Shown here piece by piece: positions 1-12,356 of a DNA stretch of 64,000 nt (the first letter of the stretch is position 1; each line of letters begins with the position of its first letter). The stretch spans positions 186,001-250,000 of the forward strand of contig RSEE01000074.1 in the NCBI GenBank assembly GCA_003971905.1, in the 5' to 3' direction. The notes under the pieces are model-generated. The model was not told the DNA's origin. It searched no databases and worked only from the letters and a program-made list of their open reading frames with translations. The translations under genes and the position numbers were made by a program. Source of the DNA: Moniliella sp. 'wahieum' (Eukaryota; Basidiomycota; Moniliellomycetes; Moniliellales; Moniliellaceae).

Positions 1-195
1 CATGGGGATGGGTATGTGGATGTGGGTCCGCCGAGGGCGATGTGGTGGAGGAGGAGGGGGGGAGGGCGAAGGCGATGGCGGCGGGTGGGGCTGCGGCGAG
101 GGTGGATGGGGCAGCGTCGAGGCGCTGCGGACGCGAAGAGTGGAGTGCCTCCAACGGGCAGCGGCAAGGAGGGGGCGCAGCCCAGCAGCACGCAT
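1..195 (-). CDS. N-terminal part of a possible mitochondrial protein, cut by the left edge
   Basis: Read on the minus strand, an ATG at 195 opens a frame that stays open to the window edge. It begins MRAAGLRPLLAAARWRHSTL: many Arg and Ala, no acidic residue, and an R-x-S-A-S stretch at about residue 23-27, which is what a mitochondrial presequence looks like. A Pro/His/Ser-rich linker follows. No family domain is visible, so the mature protein cannot be named. The plus strand is also open over the same stretch, but its translation is a Gly/Arg-rich composition artefact. The call rests on N-terminal composition only. Confidence 0.3.
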   Translation of the reverse strand, partial: MRAAGLRPLLAAARWRHSTLRVRSASTLPHPPSPQPHPPPSPSPSPPPPPPHRPRRTHIHIPIPM

Positions 196-905
196 CGCAG
201 CTGTTGTGTCCGTTGCTGGTACGGATGCTGCTACGGATGCCGCTGCCAATGGATGCGATGCTGGGCGCCGCTTAGGGATGTGGTGTTCCCCCCAGTATGG
301 GTTAGCCAACCGGCAGCATCCTTCGCCGCTTAGCTCAGCCACGGTGCAACCAGCCTGTGCTTATATTTACCCCGCCAATGTAATGTTGCGCCAGACCGGC
401 TCGCCGCAAAATCATTGGTCAGATGCTCACCTGTCACCGGTCACGGGCGGTGGAAGAAGAAAAGCTAGTAGGACCAACTGACCAAGACGAACGAGCTTGG
501 AGGAGGAACAAAAGATCCAGTGCGAGTAGGGCCGGGGCACGGAAAAGAGACGAGAGGGGTAAGCTAACACGGGGGGCAAAGGAAGGCGCAGGTGTGTGGA
601 AACAGCAGGGGATAGTGCCGCAGAGAGGGTCTATCTATATGTATGTGTGGTGATGAGATTCATCATCTCTCATGCCTCTCTCCAGCCCACCAACATGCGA
701 CCTTCTTAGGGGAACCATCGCGTATCCTTCAGCCGCCAGTGGGCGAAGCGTAACGCTGACCTGGCCGTTTCGCCTTTCTTCGTCCCGGCGACGAGTCCTC
801 ACCCCCGCGTGTCCTACATTTTACTATCACAATCTCATCTTCGCCTTAGTGCACACAAGTCGAGAACACAGGAAAGAAGCTGACGATCCATTATAGCTTG
901 ACGCA
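196..905. other. Intergenic interval
   Basis: About 710 bases between the edge gene and the stop of the dihydroxyacetone kinase gene. Frames here are short and of no recognisable family. It should hold the 5' flank of the edge gene and the 3' flank of the kinase gene. Confidence 0.5.
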
Positions 906-2826
906 TTACAACGCCTTGAGGATGCCATCCACCAGAGCCACCACGCCCCATGCACCGGGTCAGGCGGCGCGTCCTTCACTTCTCCTACGTAAGTAGCGCG
1001 GCCAAGACGAGCGGTCTGGGTGCGGGTGGCCTCGGCTCCCTTACGTGCCGCCTCGACCGCCTCCTTGAATGAGCCGGACTTGGCAAACGTGCGGCAAACG
1101 GGTCCAAGGCATCCACCAAGGTCCGCATTCCTGGGCGGGCCGGCGTGTGATGACCCAGCGACTCGAGCGCCTGGAGCAAGGCGGTGGACCATTCCTTTGA
1201 CGTCGCTTCCGCGCCCTTGGGCGCCGACGCAATCACGCTCTTGGCCAACGACGTAAAGAAGAGGGCATACAGTGCCCCACTGGTACCACCCATATTGTGC
1301 TCAATCACCTCGTCCACCGACAAGCACGTCCCTCCCGCCGACTTGAAGTCCAATTCTCCCTGTTCGGTCGGCCGCCTTCTTGACCGCCTTGGCTGCCTGG
1401 GCCAGCGTCTCCCCGCATCGCCATCGCCCACGACCGTGTCAAAGCGCGTCATGTCGGGCTCGGCGGCACGGCGGCATCGCAGGCCGAGATGATCACCTTC
1501 TTGACCAATTCGGGCGAAGGGTTGATCGGTCCCCCGGGTCCGACGCTGCCTGCGGGGCAGAAACTGACGTCTTCTTCGCCTGGGCCTTCTTGAGCGTCTC
1601 CCTGGCCTCGGCCAGTTCTTGCTACGGTCCCGTGGCTTGCCCGTCGCGCCTGACCAGCCATGCGCCACGCCGGCCCACCCCGAGCATCCGTCGGCGCATC
1701 CAACAACGCCAACAAGTCCACCCCAGTCTTCTTCTGGAACGCACGTTGGTTCACCAAGGTAATCCCAAAGCCGGGCGCATTGAGCGACGTCATGTAGGGG
1801 TGGGCATACACGCGGCTCGGGTACAGGCCATACCCTTCCAGTGACCCAGAACCTCATCCACAACCGCGCTAATTTCGAGGTTGGACAGCCCTCCGAGGTT
1901 GTTGATCGCCACAATGGGCGCATCCTCCTTGTCAAACGCCACATACGCCCGGTCCTTATCGGTGGGGTCGAGAAGGTACTTGAGCATCTCCTTGATCAGT
2001 TCTTGTGGCGGTGGGGCGTGCTCAATGTGCTTCACTCCCGGCTCGTTGTGGATGCCCATGCCAATCTCAATGGCATCGGGGGCGAGAGCGCCGTATTCCT
2101 CGGGGGCCTGGGACGGCCCGGAACTGACAATGGTCCAGCGACGCTTGAATCGTCACTGCCTGCGCAATAAACTCCCGCCCCAGCGAGGCCACCTTGGACA
2201 ACGACCAGCCCAGCTCGGCCGCCGCACCCACCACCTTGCACGTCAAAATGTTGGCAGCGAGACCACGGCGGCCCACCAGCCCGCCGCGCGCCCGCCCCAC
2301 CGCCACATCGTCTGCCACATTCACCACCTCCACACCTCGTGGTCTTGGGCATTGGCATAGGCCAGCGCCGCACGCGTCTTCTCGGCTGCCAGGCCAAAGT
2401 TGAGCACATCACCGGTATAGTTGTTGACAATGATCAGGTACCCTTGTCCGATGGCGCCAGGTCAATGCCCGTGACAATCGCCACCGTGGCGGGCGAAGCA
2501 AAATGTCACCGCTAATGCAGGCGCTAATCATGCCCTTACCCACCACGCGCGGCATGACCAGGCTCATGGCCAGCACCACCGCCGGCAATGATCGAGATCT
2601 TGCTGGGGTCGTGGCTGGCATCATACAGGACCTTATCCGGCTCGTACCTGGGGTGGCACCGGAAGGCAAAAGGGGAAACGGAGGATTAGTAACAAGATCC
2701 GCAGGCGAGAGCAGAGCGGGGCCCAGCAGGAAACATACACGCGCAGCGACGGGTTCAAGGCGGCCGAGCCGCGCAGGGCCTTGACGACGAGGCCGTCGGG
2801 TTGTTGAAGATGTGTTTGGTGGCCAT
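906..2826 (-). CDS. DAK1: Dihydroxyacetone kinase (DhaK-DhaL two-domain type)
   Basis: ATP-dependent phosphorylation of dihydroxyacetone, used in glycerol/methanol metabolism and detoxification. The start at 2826 gives MATKHIFNNP followed, after one missing base, by the family N-terminus (LRGSAALNPSLRV). An intron runs 2738-2648 (GTATGT...CCAG), after which the DhaK domain continues with a GGGAGHEP loop, a GKGMISACISGDI stretch, NNYTGDVLNFG and MGIHNEPGVKHIEH near the substrate-binding region. The C-terminal third is the DhaL domain, with GMRTLVDALDPF, GAEATRTQTARLGRA and a terminal ILKAL before the stop TAA at 906-908. The total of about 610 codons fits the family (~590). Several single-base shifts break the frame (for example a lost C at FNNP|DG near 2795), but similarity resumes at once each time, so I treat them as sequence errors. 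The family is certain; exact residues around the shifts are not. Confidence 0.9.
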
Positions 2827-4076
2827 GAGGGGGGGATGCGTTGGTGGACAGAAGGAGAAGAGGGGCAAGGGCGGACGGTTAAAGGCTGCGAGCGCGCGTG
2901 GATGCTCAGCCTGAGAGCGCTCAGGCCAGCTGGAGAGAAGGCTGGGCGCTCTGGGGCTAGTGCCTGGGGGTGCTCGGGGGGCAGCCGGGAGCAGCTGGAG
3001 CCGCGCACAGACACCCGCATGGGGGGCAGCACAGGGGCAGCCTGGGCCGCCTGGGCCGCCCCGTGTCCGCCCCGCCACCGTCCGGACAAGGGAGACTAAC
3101 GCGCTCCCGTCGAATCGGTGATCCCGCCGCTTGCCTCCGCCGCACCTCAGCGCCTCAGCGCTCGCTCCGGCGCTGGGCTTGAGCGCTTGAGCATGCTCTG
3201 CTGCTGGGGTTGTGGCCGTGCGTTCCCAACCAACCCGCCAGGCGGCCCAAACCAATGCATGACGGCGTTGACGGATGGCTGGATGGCTGGATCGATGACT
3301 ACCGCCGCCCGCGTCCCGGCTACCCCGCACCCCGCACTCGCGCCCCCTCTGGCCTTCCAGCTTCCTCAGCCTCAGACCTCAAGCAGGAGATGCATGATTC
3401 GTAGCCGCAATCACATCACACACATCCATCCGAACGCTGGCGTGGAGGCAAGGCTTACCGGTGACCAGGTGACGACTCGTGGGTGGCTGTCTGTCGCAGC
3501 CAGGGACCAGCAACTTCTGGCGCCTACAGCTTGGCCCTGGCGCTGGCTACCGCCCTGGCCTGCTTGCCCGCATCCGGCGCCCCAACCGCCTGCGTCAATT
3601 CGGCGTCCGTTCCCGGTCCCCTCGTGTTCCACATCTCGCTCGGCCGCCGGACAAGCAAGCCAGAGCGGCGGGGCAGCAGCGCAAAACGCGCCCCCCGGAT
3701 TCGATGCGCCGGGTGGCAGGGCGGACGAGGGGCGTACATACATTTTTCTTCTACCCTAAGGCCTAGGGCTTAACATGTAACTGCTTAAGCCCCCCCCCCC
3801 CCCCCGCATTCGGCGGCGCCTGTTGTCGTATTCCGTCCGCGCAAGCCAAGCCCGCGCGGGCTTGCAGGCGATCATGATCGATGTTCCGACTCACACTCAC
3901 CGCTTGCCGTAGGTCTAACATCCCGAGAAGAACAGAGCCCAATAGTGTTTTCGCCGCATCTTCCGGCCAGCAGCCTGTCCAGCACACACCCTCTTCCAAG
4001 TCCGCCGCTAGCCCCCCCCCCCCCCCCCCCGCCTGCGTCGTTATCACTGTAGCCCCAGGACAGCGCCGCCGGCCAT
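2827..4076. other. Interval upstream of DAK1 with two long C tracts
   Basis: This stretch holds the DAK1 5' flank. Open frames on both strands (for example 3118-3759 plus, 3411-3743 minus) are Pro/Ala/Arg-rich composition artefacts without a recognisable domain. Two pure poly-C tracts stand out: 16 C at 3790-3805 and 19 C at 4012-4030. Confidence 0.45.
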
Positions 4077-4643
4077 ATGGTCTCAGATCTCACGGACCTA
4101 GTATCTCCTCCCGCTCCAATGGCGACACCGCTGTCACATCTCCATCCGCCCTCTCTCCGCCTGGTTTGTTGCTTGGGTCGATCTCTCGCACCTTCCCCGC
4201 GCTGTTTGACATGTTGACAGAACTATGGGTACACTAGCTCACTGCAGTACCATTCCAATCTATGTGAACTGGTGGAGAGCGAAATGGAAGGAGAAGAGAC
4301 AAGGCACTCTGACTCACTTGCATGCACACTGCAACCGAGATAGGGGCGAACGCCGAATTCTACCGCCACGGGCGACCCCATATCCGATGGGCCCAACATG
4401 CTCGATTCGTTCCTTGCCCCCCCTCCGGCCGCACCACCGCTACGCCAGGCCAACGGCTCCGACAAGGAACCGATCCCGCTTGCTGCGGAATCCAATGCCG
4501 ACCACGCCCCCACACCCCCCACCGAGGAGCCGGAGCCTGAGTCCGAGTCCAAGCCCAAGCCCGAGCCCAAGACCGACGGGGAACCTGCCAACCCCAAGGG
4601 TTTGGCCAACCTAGTGCAGCAAACGGCCACCGATGCGCAATAG
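4077..4643 (+). CDS. Possible small two-exon protein, function unknown
   Basis: An ATG at 4077 opens MVSDLTDLVSPPAPMATPL. A possible intron (GTTTGT donor near 4163, acceptor GACAG ending at 4220) joins it in phase to a segment reading NYGYTSSLQYHSNLCELVES and then an acidic stretch MEGEETRHSDSLACTLQPR. After a TAG the same frame continues with an acidic, Pro/Lys-rich tail containing EPEPESESKPKPEPK and ending at 4643. The tail looks coding, with charged codons and no rare-codon drift. The in-frame TAG at 4341 may be a sequence error, or the two halves may be separate. I do not recognise the family. The antisense frame over the same bases is also open and cannot be excluded. Confidence 0.3.
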
Positions 4644-5307
4644 CAACTGTGAGCCAAGCATTTGTTTTTTCCTCCTTTGGCTTCTGACATCTGACATCTG
4701 AGATTTGAGGAGCCGGTTGTTGGCGTTGGGTTTGGTTGTCAGTTGTTCCTTTGCTGGCATTCGCACCATTCAATATTCACCCCCCTTCGTGCTGACCTTG
4801 GAGCTTCTTCCATGGGAGCTGCTCTCTACTTGTAATGAACACATTTGCCACATGACGATCTGGGGGGACGATCTGGGGATGTGAGCCTCAGGGCGGCCTG
4901 TTCTGGATGGAGATGAGCGTGATGGCCGGAAGAATAGGAGGGCGTGGCCGTGCGAGGGGCGTAGGGCCGTGCTGGACTGCTGGTTTGGTTTGGCGTGGCG
5001 CGTGGGACGGCCGGTTAATATTGACGGCAGAAGAGCTTTCAAGCCTAAAGAGGAGCTACGACGTGAGAAGAGAGGGCCCGTGTCCAGCCATCCGAGGCTC
5101 CATGGCAAAAAGACGAACGTGGTGGGCCTATCGGACGAGTCAACGCTGGGCGCATTAGCCCCCCACCAATCCTGGGCGCGGGCGTGCAGTAAACAAGCAC
5201 TCAAGCACTCGAATCTGAGCACCTTCCCAAGATATGCATTGTCTTACATTAACGCATCACACCAGCGCGCGGACAGCACCCCGGGCAAGTGTCCATTCGC
5301 TTTCAGG
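4644..5307. other. Intergenic interval, convergent 3' ends
   Basis: It lies between the possible small plus-strand gene and the end of ARPC3 on the minus strand. Only short frames without family resemblance are seen. It should contain both 3' untranslated regions. Confidence 0.5.
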
Positions 5308-6048
5308 CTACGACAAGCTCTTGCCCATGCTAAAAACACAGTCAGCCCTGTCTTTCTGCCAAAGGGGGCAGGGGAGGGAGGGACGTACAACTTGCGCTTG
5401 GTGAAGGCCATCCTACTTGCTCGGCACACCATCGACGTAGATCTTGTCGACAAGGCGCAGGACGAGTTCCTGGCGAGCTTGGGTGAGGTACTGAAGCAGG
5501 TCCGCGTCGTTCCGATCCCGCGGCGGCGCATACAGCGCGTTCAAGGGGAAATTGGCGTCGCCAGGAAGGGCGAATTGGTCGAGGGCCAGGGTGGTGAGCT
5601 GCTTGATGGCTTCGCCTTGGCTTAGCGGCACCCGGTTCGCCGCCACCTTGGCCAGACAGTCGCTGATAAAGAGGATAAAGTAGATCAAGTCCTGCAGAGG
5701 GGAACACAGGGGGTGGGGGGGGTGGGGGAGTCAGTAGGGGTGGAGCTACGCAAGAGGCGGGGCCAAAGCAGGGCGTACTCGGTCGGCAGGACCCTTGATC
5801 TCAAAGTTGCGGAACAGCGAGTTGGCACGGAAGAGGTCAATCGACTCGTCGAGGATGTCAAACTGGGCAGGATCGTCGGGGGGCGGGGCGGGACCGCGAA
5901 TGCGCGTGCGCAGCGGTAGGATGGCCATCGAGCCGCTGACGCGCACATTGGGGTCGTCATTGTAGGCGGAGTGGTAGGCCTGCAGGGGGGGTGGTTAGCG
6001 AACGGCGGGAGAGGGGAGTCGGGGCGAGACGGGGACACGTACAGGCAT
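5308..6048 (-). CDS. ARPC3: Arp2/3 complex subunit 3 (p21-Arc / ARPC3)
   Basis: A subunit of the Arp2/3 complex, which nucleates branched actin at endocytic patches. Exon 1 is only ATG CCT; an intron (6042-5980, GTACGT...CTGCAG) leads to AYHSAYNDDPNVRVSGSMAI, matching the family start MPAYHS. The domain continues through RGPAPPPDDP, FDILDESIDLFRANSLFRNF and EIKGPADR. A second intron (5778-5692) leads to DLIYFILFISDCLAK, then GDANFPLNALYAPPRDR and RQELVLRLVDKIYVDGVPSK. A stop codon follows here, but the family tail MAFTKRK resumes in another frame and a third intron (5388-5330) joins to MGKSLS and a TAG at 5308-5310. The tail is thus present but offset by an apparent small deletion near 5413-5418. 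The total is close to the usual ~178 residues. Confidence 0.93.
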
Positions 6049-6457
6049 GGCGTCGACGCAGAGGTGGTGGCGCTCAGCCTGGGCGCTGAGGCTCAGCACC
6101 CTCCGCTGCCGCCGCGAGCCAGCCGCAGGCGGAGGCGGCCACGATGCACCGCTGACGTAACAGAGTGCGCACGGTCACCGCGACCGCCCATGGCCGATGA
6201 TCTCATCGATGACGGTCATCCGGGTATGCATCGTCCGCGTCACACCTCAGCCTCAGGCGCTTACATTGGACGTTCGTTCACCTCGTCTATCGCTGTATTT
6301 GGGCGCGCCGGCAGCACTGAGAGCGTCCAGCTAGCTTCAACCAACGCTCGTTTCATCATGGGACACTGTGCAAGGCAGTGCGTAAGGCTCTGTTTCCGTC
6401 GGCCGGGTGAGTACGTCCTGCTGGGTATGCTCTTCCATCTAGCTCTGGCCAAGAACG
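6049..6457. other. Intergenic interval (promoter of ARPC3, 3' flank of F-box gene)
   Basis: About 410 bases with no supported gene. It contains the word family TCAGGCGCT/CTCAGCCTCAGGC (6077-6090 and 6246-6262) that recurs in other intergenic stretches of this window. Confidence 0.5.
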
Positions 6458-8721
6458 TCAGGTGCCATGGAGGAGGTGCATGGTAGCCATGTTGGGTGCA
6501 ACGCCCAAGTTGAGCAGGTAGGCTGCGTAGTCGGGACGGCCGAGCTGGAGTGCATGTTGAATGGCGTTCTGCAGCTCAATCGTGTTGGGCATACGGGGCT
6601 TGCGCTGCCCTTCGCGTTCCTCAGGCAGCTCCGTTCCGGAGCGGAGAAACGAGGGCAGCAGTTGGGGAACCGAGTCCACCACTCGCACGGCTCCCGGCAC
6701 CTCTACCAACTGGCAACTGTGCAGAAGATCGAGGGTGATGGCAGTCTGGGCATAGGTCTTGGCAACCTCCCTCCCTCGGCCGGTGGCTTGCAACTGCCGT
6801 CGCTGACCTGCAAGGTAGGCACGCAGCTCCACCCGACGGTCGTCCCGTGGCAGACCCCGAGCTGAGGACGGGGCTGGCACATTCTCTTGAGCAAGGATCA
6901 GTTCCAGTGGCATGGAGGAGATAGGCACGTGCGCCCAAGCGTATCCACCTCTCTGGCGATGCCATCCAATGCGGACAACACGCCCCCCGTGGTGGCGCAG
7001 GCAGAGCATACATCTCCTCCAATTGTCGCATCGCCTTCCGATGGGCGCCGGAAGAAAAAGGGTCAGGTCCTTCATCCATCTCCACAAACCAGCTAGTCAG
7101 GCTGACGATCAGTTCAAAGCCCGCCGTCCAGTTCAGGTCGAGGGTGCGGAGGAGAAGCGTCTCAAATGCGCTCCTTCTCATGCTGGGCGAGAAGGCGACC
7201 AGGAGAGGTAAGAAAAGACGGAGAATCCCCACGTCCCGTACTGCCACTAGCGCTTCCAGCGCCTCTGCTAGCCCCGACCGAGGCGCCATGGTCTGAAACA
7301 GTTGCCCTCCAAACCGCAACCTGGCCGTTAAGAGCAGCTCAAGCGTGTCCTCATGCGGTACGCGGGTCGTGCCCAACTCCCTGAGAGGCAAGGGATTTGG
7401 TCCTTAGGCACCTCGTGGCCTCGAGTGCCACACGCCGCAACAGGGCAGTAGGGAAGGAGGAGAGATGGACTCGGAACATCGCCTTCTCCCCATCACGACT
7501 AAAGACGGTAGCAAAATCCCATGCTGCCCCGTGCAACTCTTCAATAGACAAAAGATAGGCCTCCAGCCTACCAAGGACAGAGGGTGTGCAGACGCCGCGT
7601 CCAAACCGCAGCGCAAAATCCAGTGGGTTCCAGTCCTGATCACTCAGTGGTCGCGGGAGTGAAAGGTGCAAGGGATGGAACGGGTCCCGCAACTTTTCTC
7701 GAAACGGACCACTGACCTTCTTCCCGTGTGTGGGGAAACGCACCACGCGCTCCAGCTGAGCCTTGGGAAGGAATGCGGGACTGGCACTATGTTTCACCCA
7801 CTGCCCCCAGTCGATGCGCGGAAAGCGTAGGGTAGGCTGGGGGAGGGGAGGGATAGGCAGTTGCCAAGCGTCCATCTTCGAATGATCCACACCAGGCCAG
7901 ATCGGAAGCAAGGCTGGTGGGGAGGAAGATGAACGCAGTGGGGAGCGGCAAGAAGGATGTTGTCGCCGCGTTCGATCTAGATCCGGGTCCTTGTTCTTGT
8001 CGTTCTCCTTGTCCCGTCGCTTTTCCTTGTCTCTGGTCTTCTCGCGTCGATGGTCTCTGGACTTGCTCTGTTCAGTGTGTGTGGGGTCATGAGTGGAAGA
8101 GTGTGGCCTTGGCGATCGGGTACGTGAGCGAGAACAGGAGCGAGAGCGATTGTGGGAACGGGAATGGAATGGGAATGGGAATGGGAATGGGAATGAGAAT
8201 GGGAATGAGAATGGGGTATGTCAGAGCGCGATTCGACCCCAGGTTCGTCTTGTTTAGAGGAACGTGATTTTTTATGCGAATGCCTCGAAGTAGAGGAGTG
8301 GTGATGCCGCTTTCTCTTCAGGTGTGAACCTAAGCAGGCACCTTCTTGTGCCGGCTGCACAGATCCTTCCCGGGAAGGTGTGATGGAGGTGACCGTAGGG
8401 CTGGGCAACGAGCTACCATGGGGTGTTGCTGGATACACCTTCATGGCCTGCCACATAGCCCTCGAAGGCGGAGTCCAAAGGCGGATAAATGGCATACACG
8501 TTGCCTTGCAAGTTGAGTCCCGCGGCGTACCAGTTGGAAAACCAGCGGGAAAGGAGATAGCGGGCGCGGTACTCCACGCTGGTTGAGTCGGGCCGGAGCT
8601 TGCGGTGCAGCGTGCGGGACACAAGCGGCAAGACAGGAACGTGGAGGAGGATGTGGATGTCCTGCAGCACCTCCACCGGCAGCTTCTCGAGAGGTGCCAG
8701 AGGGGGGAGCTGGGGCTCCAT
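6458..8721 (-). CDS. F-box-like protein with basic/charged linker
   Basis: The start at 8721 gives MEPQLPPLAPLEKLPVEVLQ followed by DIHILLHVPVLPLVSRTLHR, which fits the F-box pattern LPxE-(x)n-I-x-L-(x)n-LVSRxxxR. F-box proteins recruit substrates to SCF ubiquitin ligases. Next comes a region with RYLLSRWFSNWYAAGLNLQG, then a Ser/His/Lys-rich linker with an alternating His-Ser run (8161-8215) and a Lys/Arg/Asp/Glu-rich stretch (about 7975-8070). The second half is a long helical region (for example LERVVRFPTHGKKVSGPF, LEAYLLSIEELHGAAWDFA, LLTARLRFGGQLFQTM). The end NTIELQNAIQHALQLGRPDY then AAYLLNLGVAP resembles an ankyrin-type repeat. Several one-base shifts interrupt the reading. The substrate is unknown; the C-terminal repeat assignment is tentative. 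Confidence 0.65.
8161..8215. repeat. Hexanucleotide microsatellite GGGAAT
   Basis: About nine near-perfect copies of the six-base unit (GGGAAT/GAGAAT variants) lie inside the F-box gene. On the coding (minus) strand they read as alternating His and Ser. Length polymorphism here would not shift the frame. Confidence 0.9.
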
Positions 8722-9180
8722 TGGTCGGTATCGCCCTCTGTACTGGTGGGAGTGTGGCGGCAATAGCAGTGCCCCTTGGGCGGAAAGAGCAGCGAAGCAG
8801 CGAGACGAGCGGGCCTGCCCACGGCCGTCAAAGCTGAACAGCGGCTTGCTCGCCTTGGCGCCAAAAAAATTTGGCCCGCACCAGCTATCGATCACAAGTG
8901 CTGTCAGTGCTTATGTCACCCTTGCGCCCGTCACGTGTTCTCATCACACTGCGTTATCTCATGAGTCACATGCCCATCACCACACAGCCTCGCCTTGCCT
9001 CGCCTCGCAGTCGCGGGTCGAATCAGGATGACTATGCGTCGTGACGCCCTAGGCTCAGGCGCTCAGCCTCAGGCCGGTCAGGTCAGCGTTTAGGCTAAAC
9101 GCTAAAGTTTAGCCCTGAGCTGCAGCGTTAGCTCATACCATCTTGCTACCAACTCGTTGCATTTCTCTCACGACCCCAGC
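8722..9180. promoter_or_regulatory. Divergent intergenic region between F-box gene and proteolipid gene
   Basis: A shared 5' flank of about 460 bases. It holds a dense cluster of CTCAGGC-type words (9050-9078) and a 7-base inverted repeat GCGTTTA-GGC-TAAACGC at 9086-9102, followed by TAAAGTTTA. Function is inferred from position only. Confidence 0.4.
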
Positions 9181-9535
9181 ATGGTTCTCACCTCTGACAT
9201 CCTCCTGGTCCTTTGCGCCATCATCTTCCCGCCGGCTCCCGTCCTGTTCCTGACAGGATGCTCGTGCGACCTGCTCATCTGCATTATCCTCACCCTCCTC
9301 GGCGCCCTGCCAGGCCATATCTGGGCCTTGTACATCATCTACAAGTACATCAAGGCACGGGAAGTTCGGCCTGCAGGGATTCGTGTACGTGGGTAGCGGC
9401 CACTACGAGGCCATTGGCACCAACCAGTCCGCCCCTCCCCCTGGCGTACGTGCTCACCAACCACCCTCCCCCCATATTGGCATGCTGCGTTGTGACTGAC
9501 CTGATGGATGACCTCAGTACGGTGCTTTGGCGTGA
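9181..9535 (+). CDS. Pmp3/Sna-family membrane proteolipid with PPGY tail
   Basis: A small two-helix membrane protein of the UPF0057/Pmp3 family. The start MVLTSDILLVLCAIIFPPAP and the second helix LLICIILTLLGALPGHIWAL ending YIIYKYIKAR match the family, including the FPP and LGxxPG motifs. A one-base deletion near 9363 shifts the frame; in the other frame the tail continues EKFGLQGFVYVGSGHYEAIG and TNQSAPPPG. An intron at 9446-9517 (GTACGT...CTCAG) then adds YGALA and the stop TGA at 9533-9535. Splicing thus creates a PPGY motif, the kind of PPxY site bound by WW domains of Nedd4/Rsp5 ligases. The yeast relatives Sna3 and Sna4 carry such motifs and act in vacuolar sorting. The PPxY role is inferred from those relatives. 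Confidence 0.88.
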
Positions 9536-10075
9536 GCCCCTTCCTTCTTCCCGCGTTCCGTCTTGGTTTCTCTCTGTCCATAAACACTGCGCCGCGCTCG
9601 TCCTTCCCCGTCAGCGCTTCTGCCTGCAATGTATGATTTGCAGTCCCAGCTCTTACAGTCCCTGTGGCTTCCATTTGATGATACTATGTAGCAATGACCG
9701 GGCGGGGAGGTACGTGACCATACTTGGCCGACGGGGCTGAGCACGCTGGGCCTGTCGCACCTTTGATGTGGGGGCAACAAAGGAACGTACGTCGGTGGGT
9801 TGGAATGGTGGCGGTGATGTGCGCACAAGGCGCCCCAGCGATGGATGATGCTGTGATGGATGACTCCATCAGCCGCTGCTTATGTATTACGTAGGCCACG
9901 GCACGCGTATGAGCATGGCGTTTGGTAGGGTTAGGTGTTGATTGAGGAACGGGAGGGGTGATGGGTGATGTGCATGTTGAACTCAATCCACACCAAAAGA
10001 CCAGCATTCTACTCGACGCCCACCACCCCCCTCCGCTGCCTGCTGTCCGCAGACCGACCCAGTCGATTTGCTGCC
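9536..10075. other. Intergenic interval upstream of the kinase gene
   Basis: About 540 bases between two co-oriented genes. No supported gene. Frames on the minus strand over 9684-10151 are composition artefacts. Confidence 0.5.
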
Positions 10076-11738
<1,663 letters not shown>

Positions 11739-12356
11739 CGGAAGAGGGGAAATGTGCTTTGCCAAGTAAGCAGGATGGTCAGCTCAGTGCGGGTGCTTGA
11801 ACCTATTGTGAACCCGCTGAGCATGAAGCACGAGATGCCTCATGTGCAGGCAGGAGGAGGGGGACAGGCGTGGAGGGGAGCAAGGAGCGAGTCACTTAGA
11901 CCTCTGATGGCGGCTCCACATCGAGATAGCAAGTCACATGTCACACATCGACTGTGACTTTAGGAAGGGGGGAAGTCACGTCCATTTCATTGACAGAGCT
12001 TAAGGCTGGGACAGGGGGAACGCTACGTCTAAACCTAACCGTTCATCTTGCGGGGGTTACTTGGAAGCGCCACCAATGTAAAAATCGGATGTGATGTAGA
12101 TTTGGCTGAACTTGAACTAATGACTAGCCCCGTGCGGGAAGCGAGGCGCAGGCGCGTGCTTGCCCCAATTAGAAAGTAGGTGAGCACACCTACTCAATAA
12201 GTACTGCTGACGAAAGCCTCTGTTGGCCTGAATTGTGAATCCACCCACCACGCCCGACTGCCTCCGCCGCCCTCCGCCGCCTCCCCGCCTCCCCGCCTCC
12301 CCGCCTCCCCCTCTTCCCCCTCCATTGCGTCCAAGCCCAGCCAGCTGCGACGGGCA
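11739..12356. other. Intergenic interval
   Basis: About 620 bases without a supported gene. It includes a TAAGTACTGC-rich stretch and a (CCTCCCCG)n-like run at 12283-12312 just before the next gene. Confidence 0.5.

Noticed and set aside
3118-3770. Frames on both strands upstream of DAK1, one with a signal-peptide-like stretch (AYSLALALATALACLPASGA)
   Set aside because: No good start context, no continuing domain, and the three frames are equally open because of high GC.
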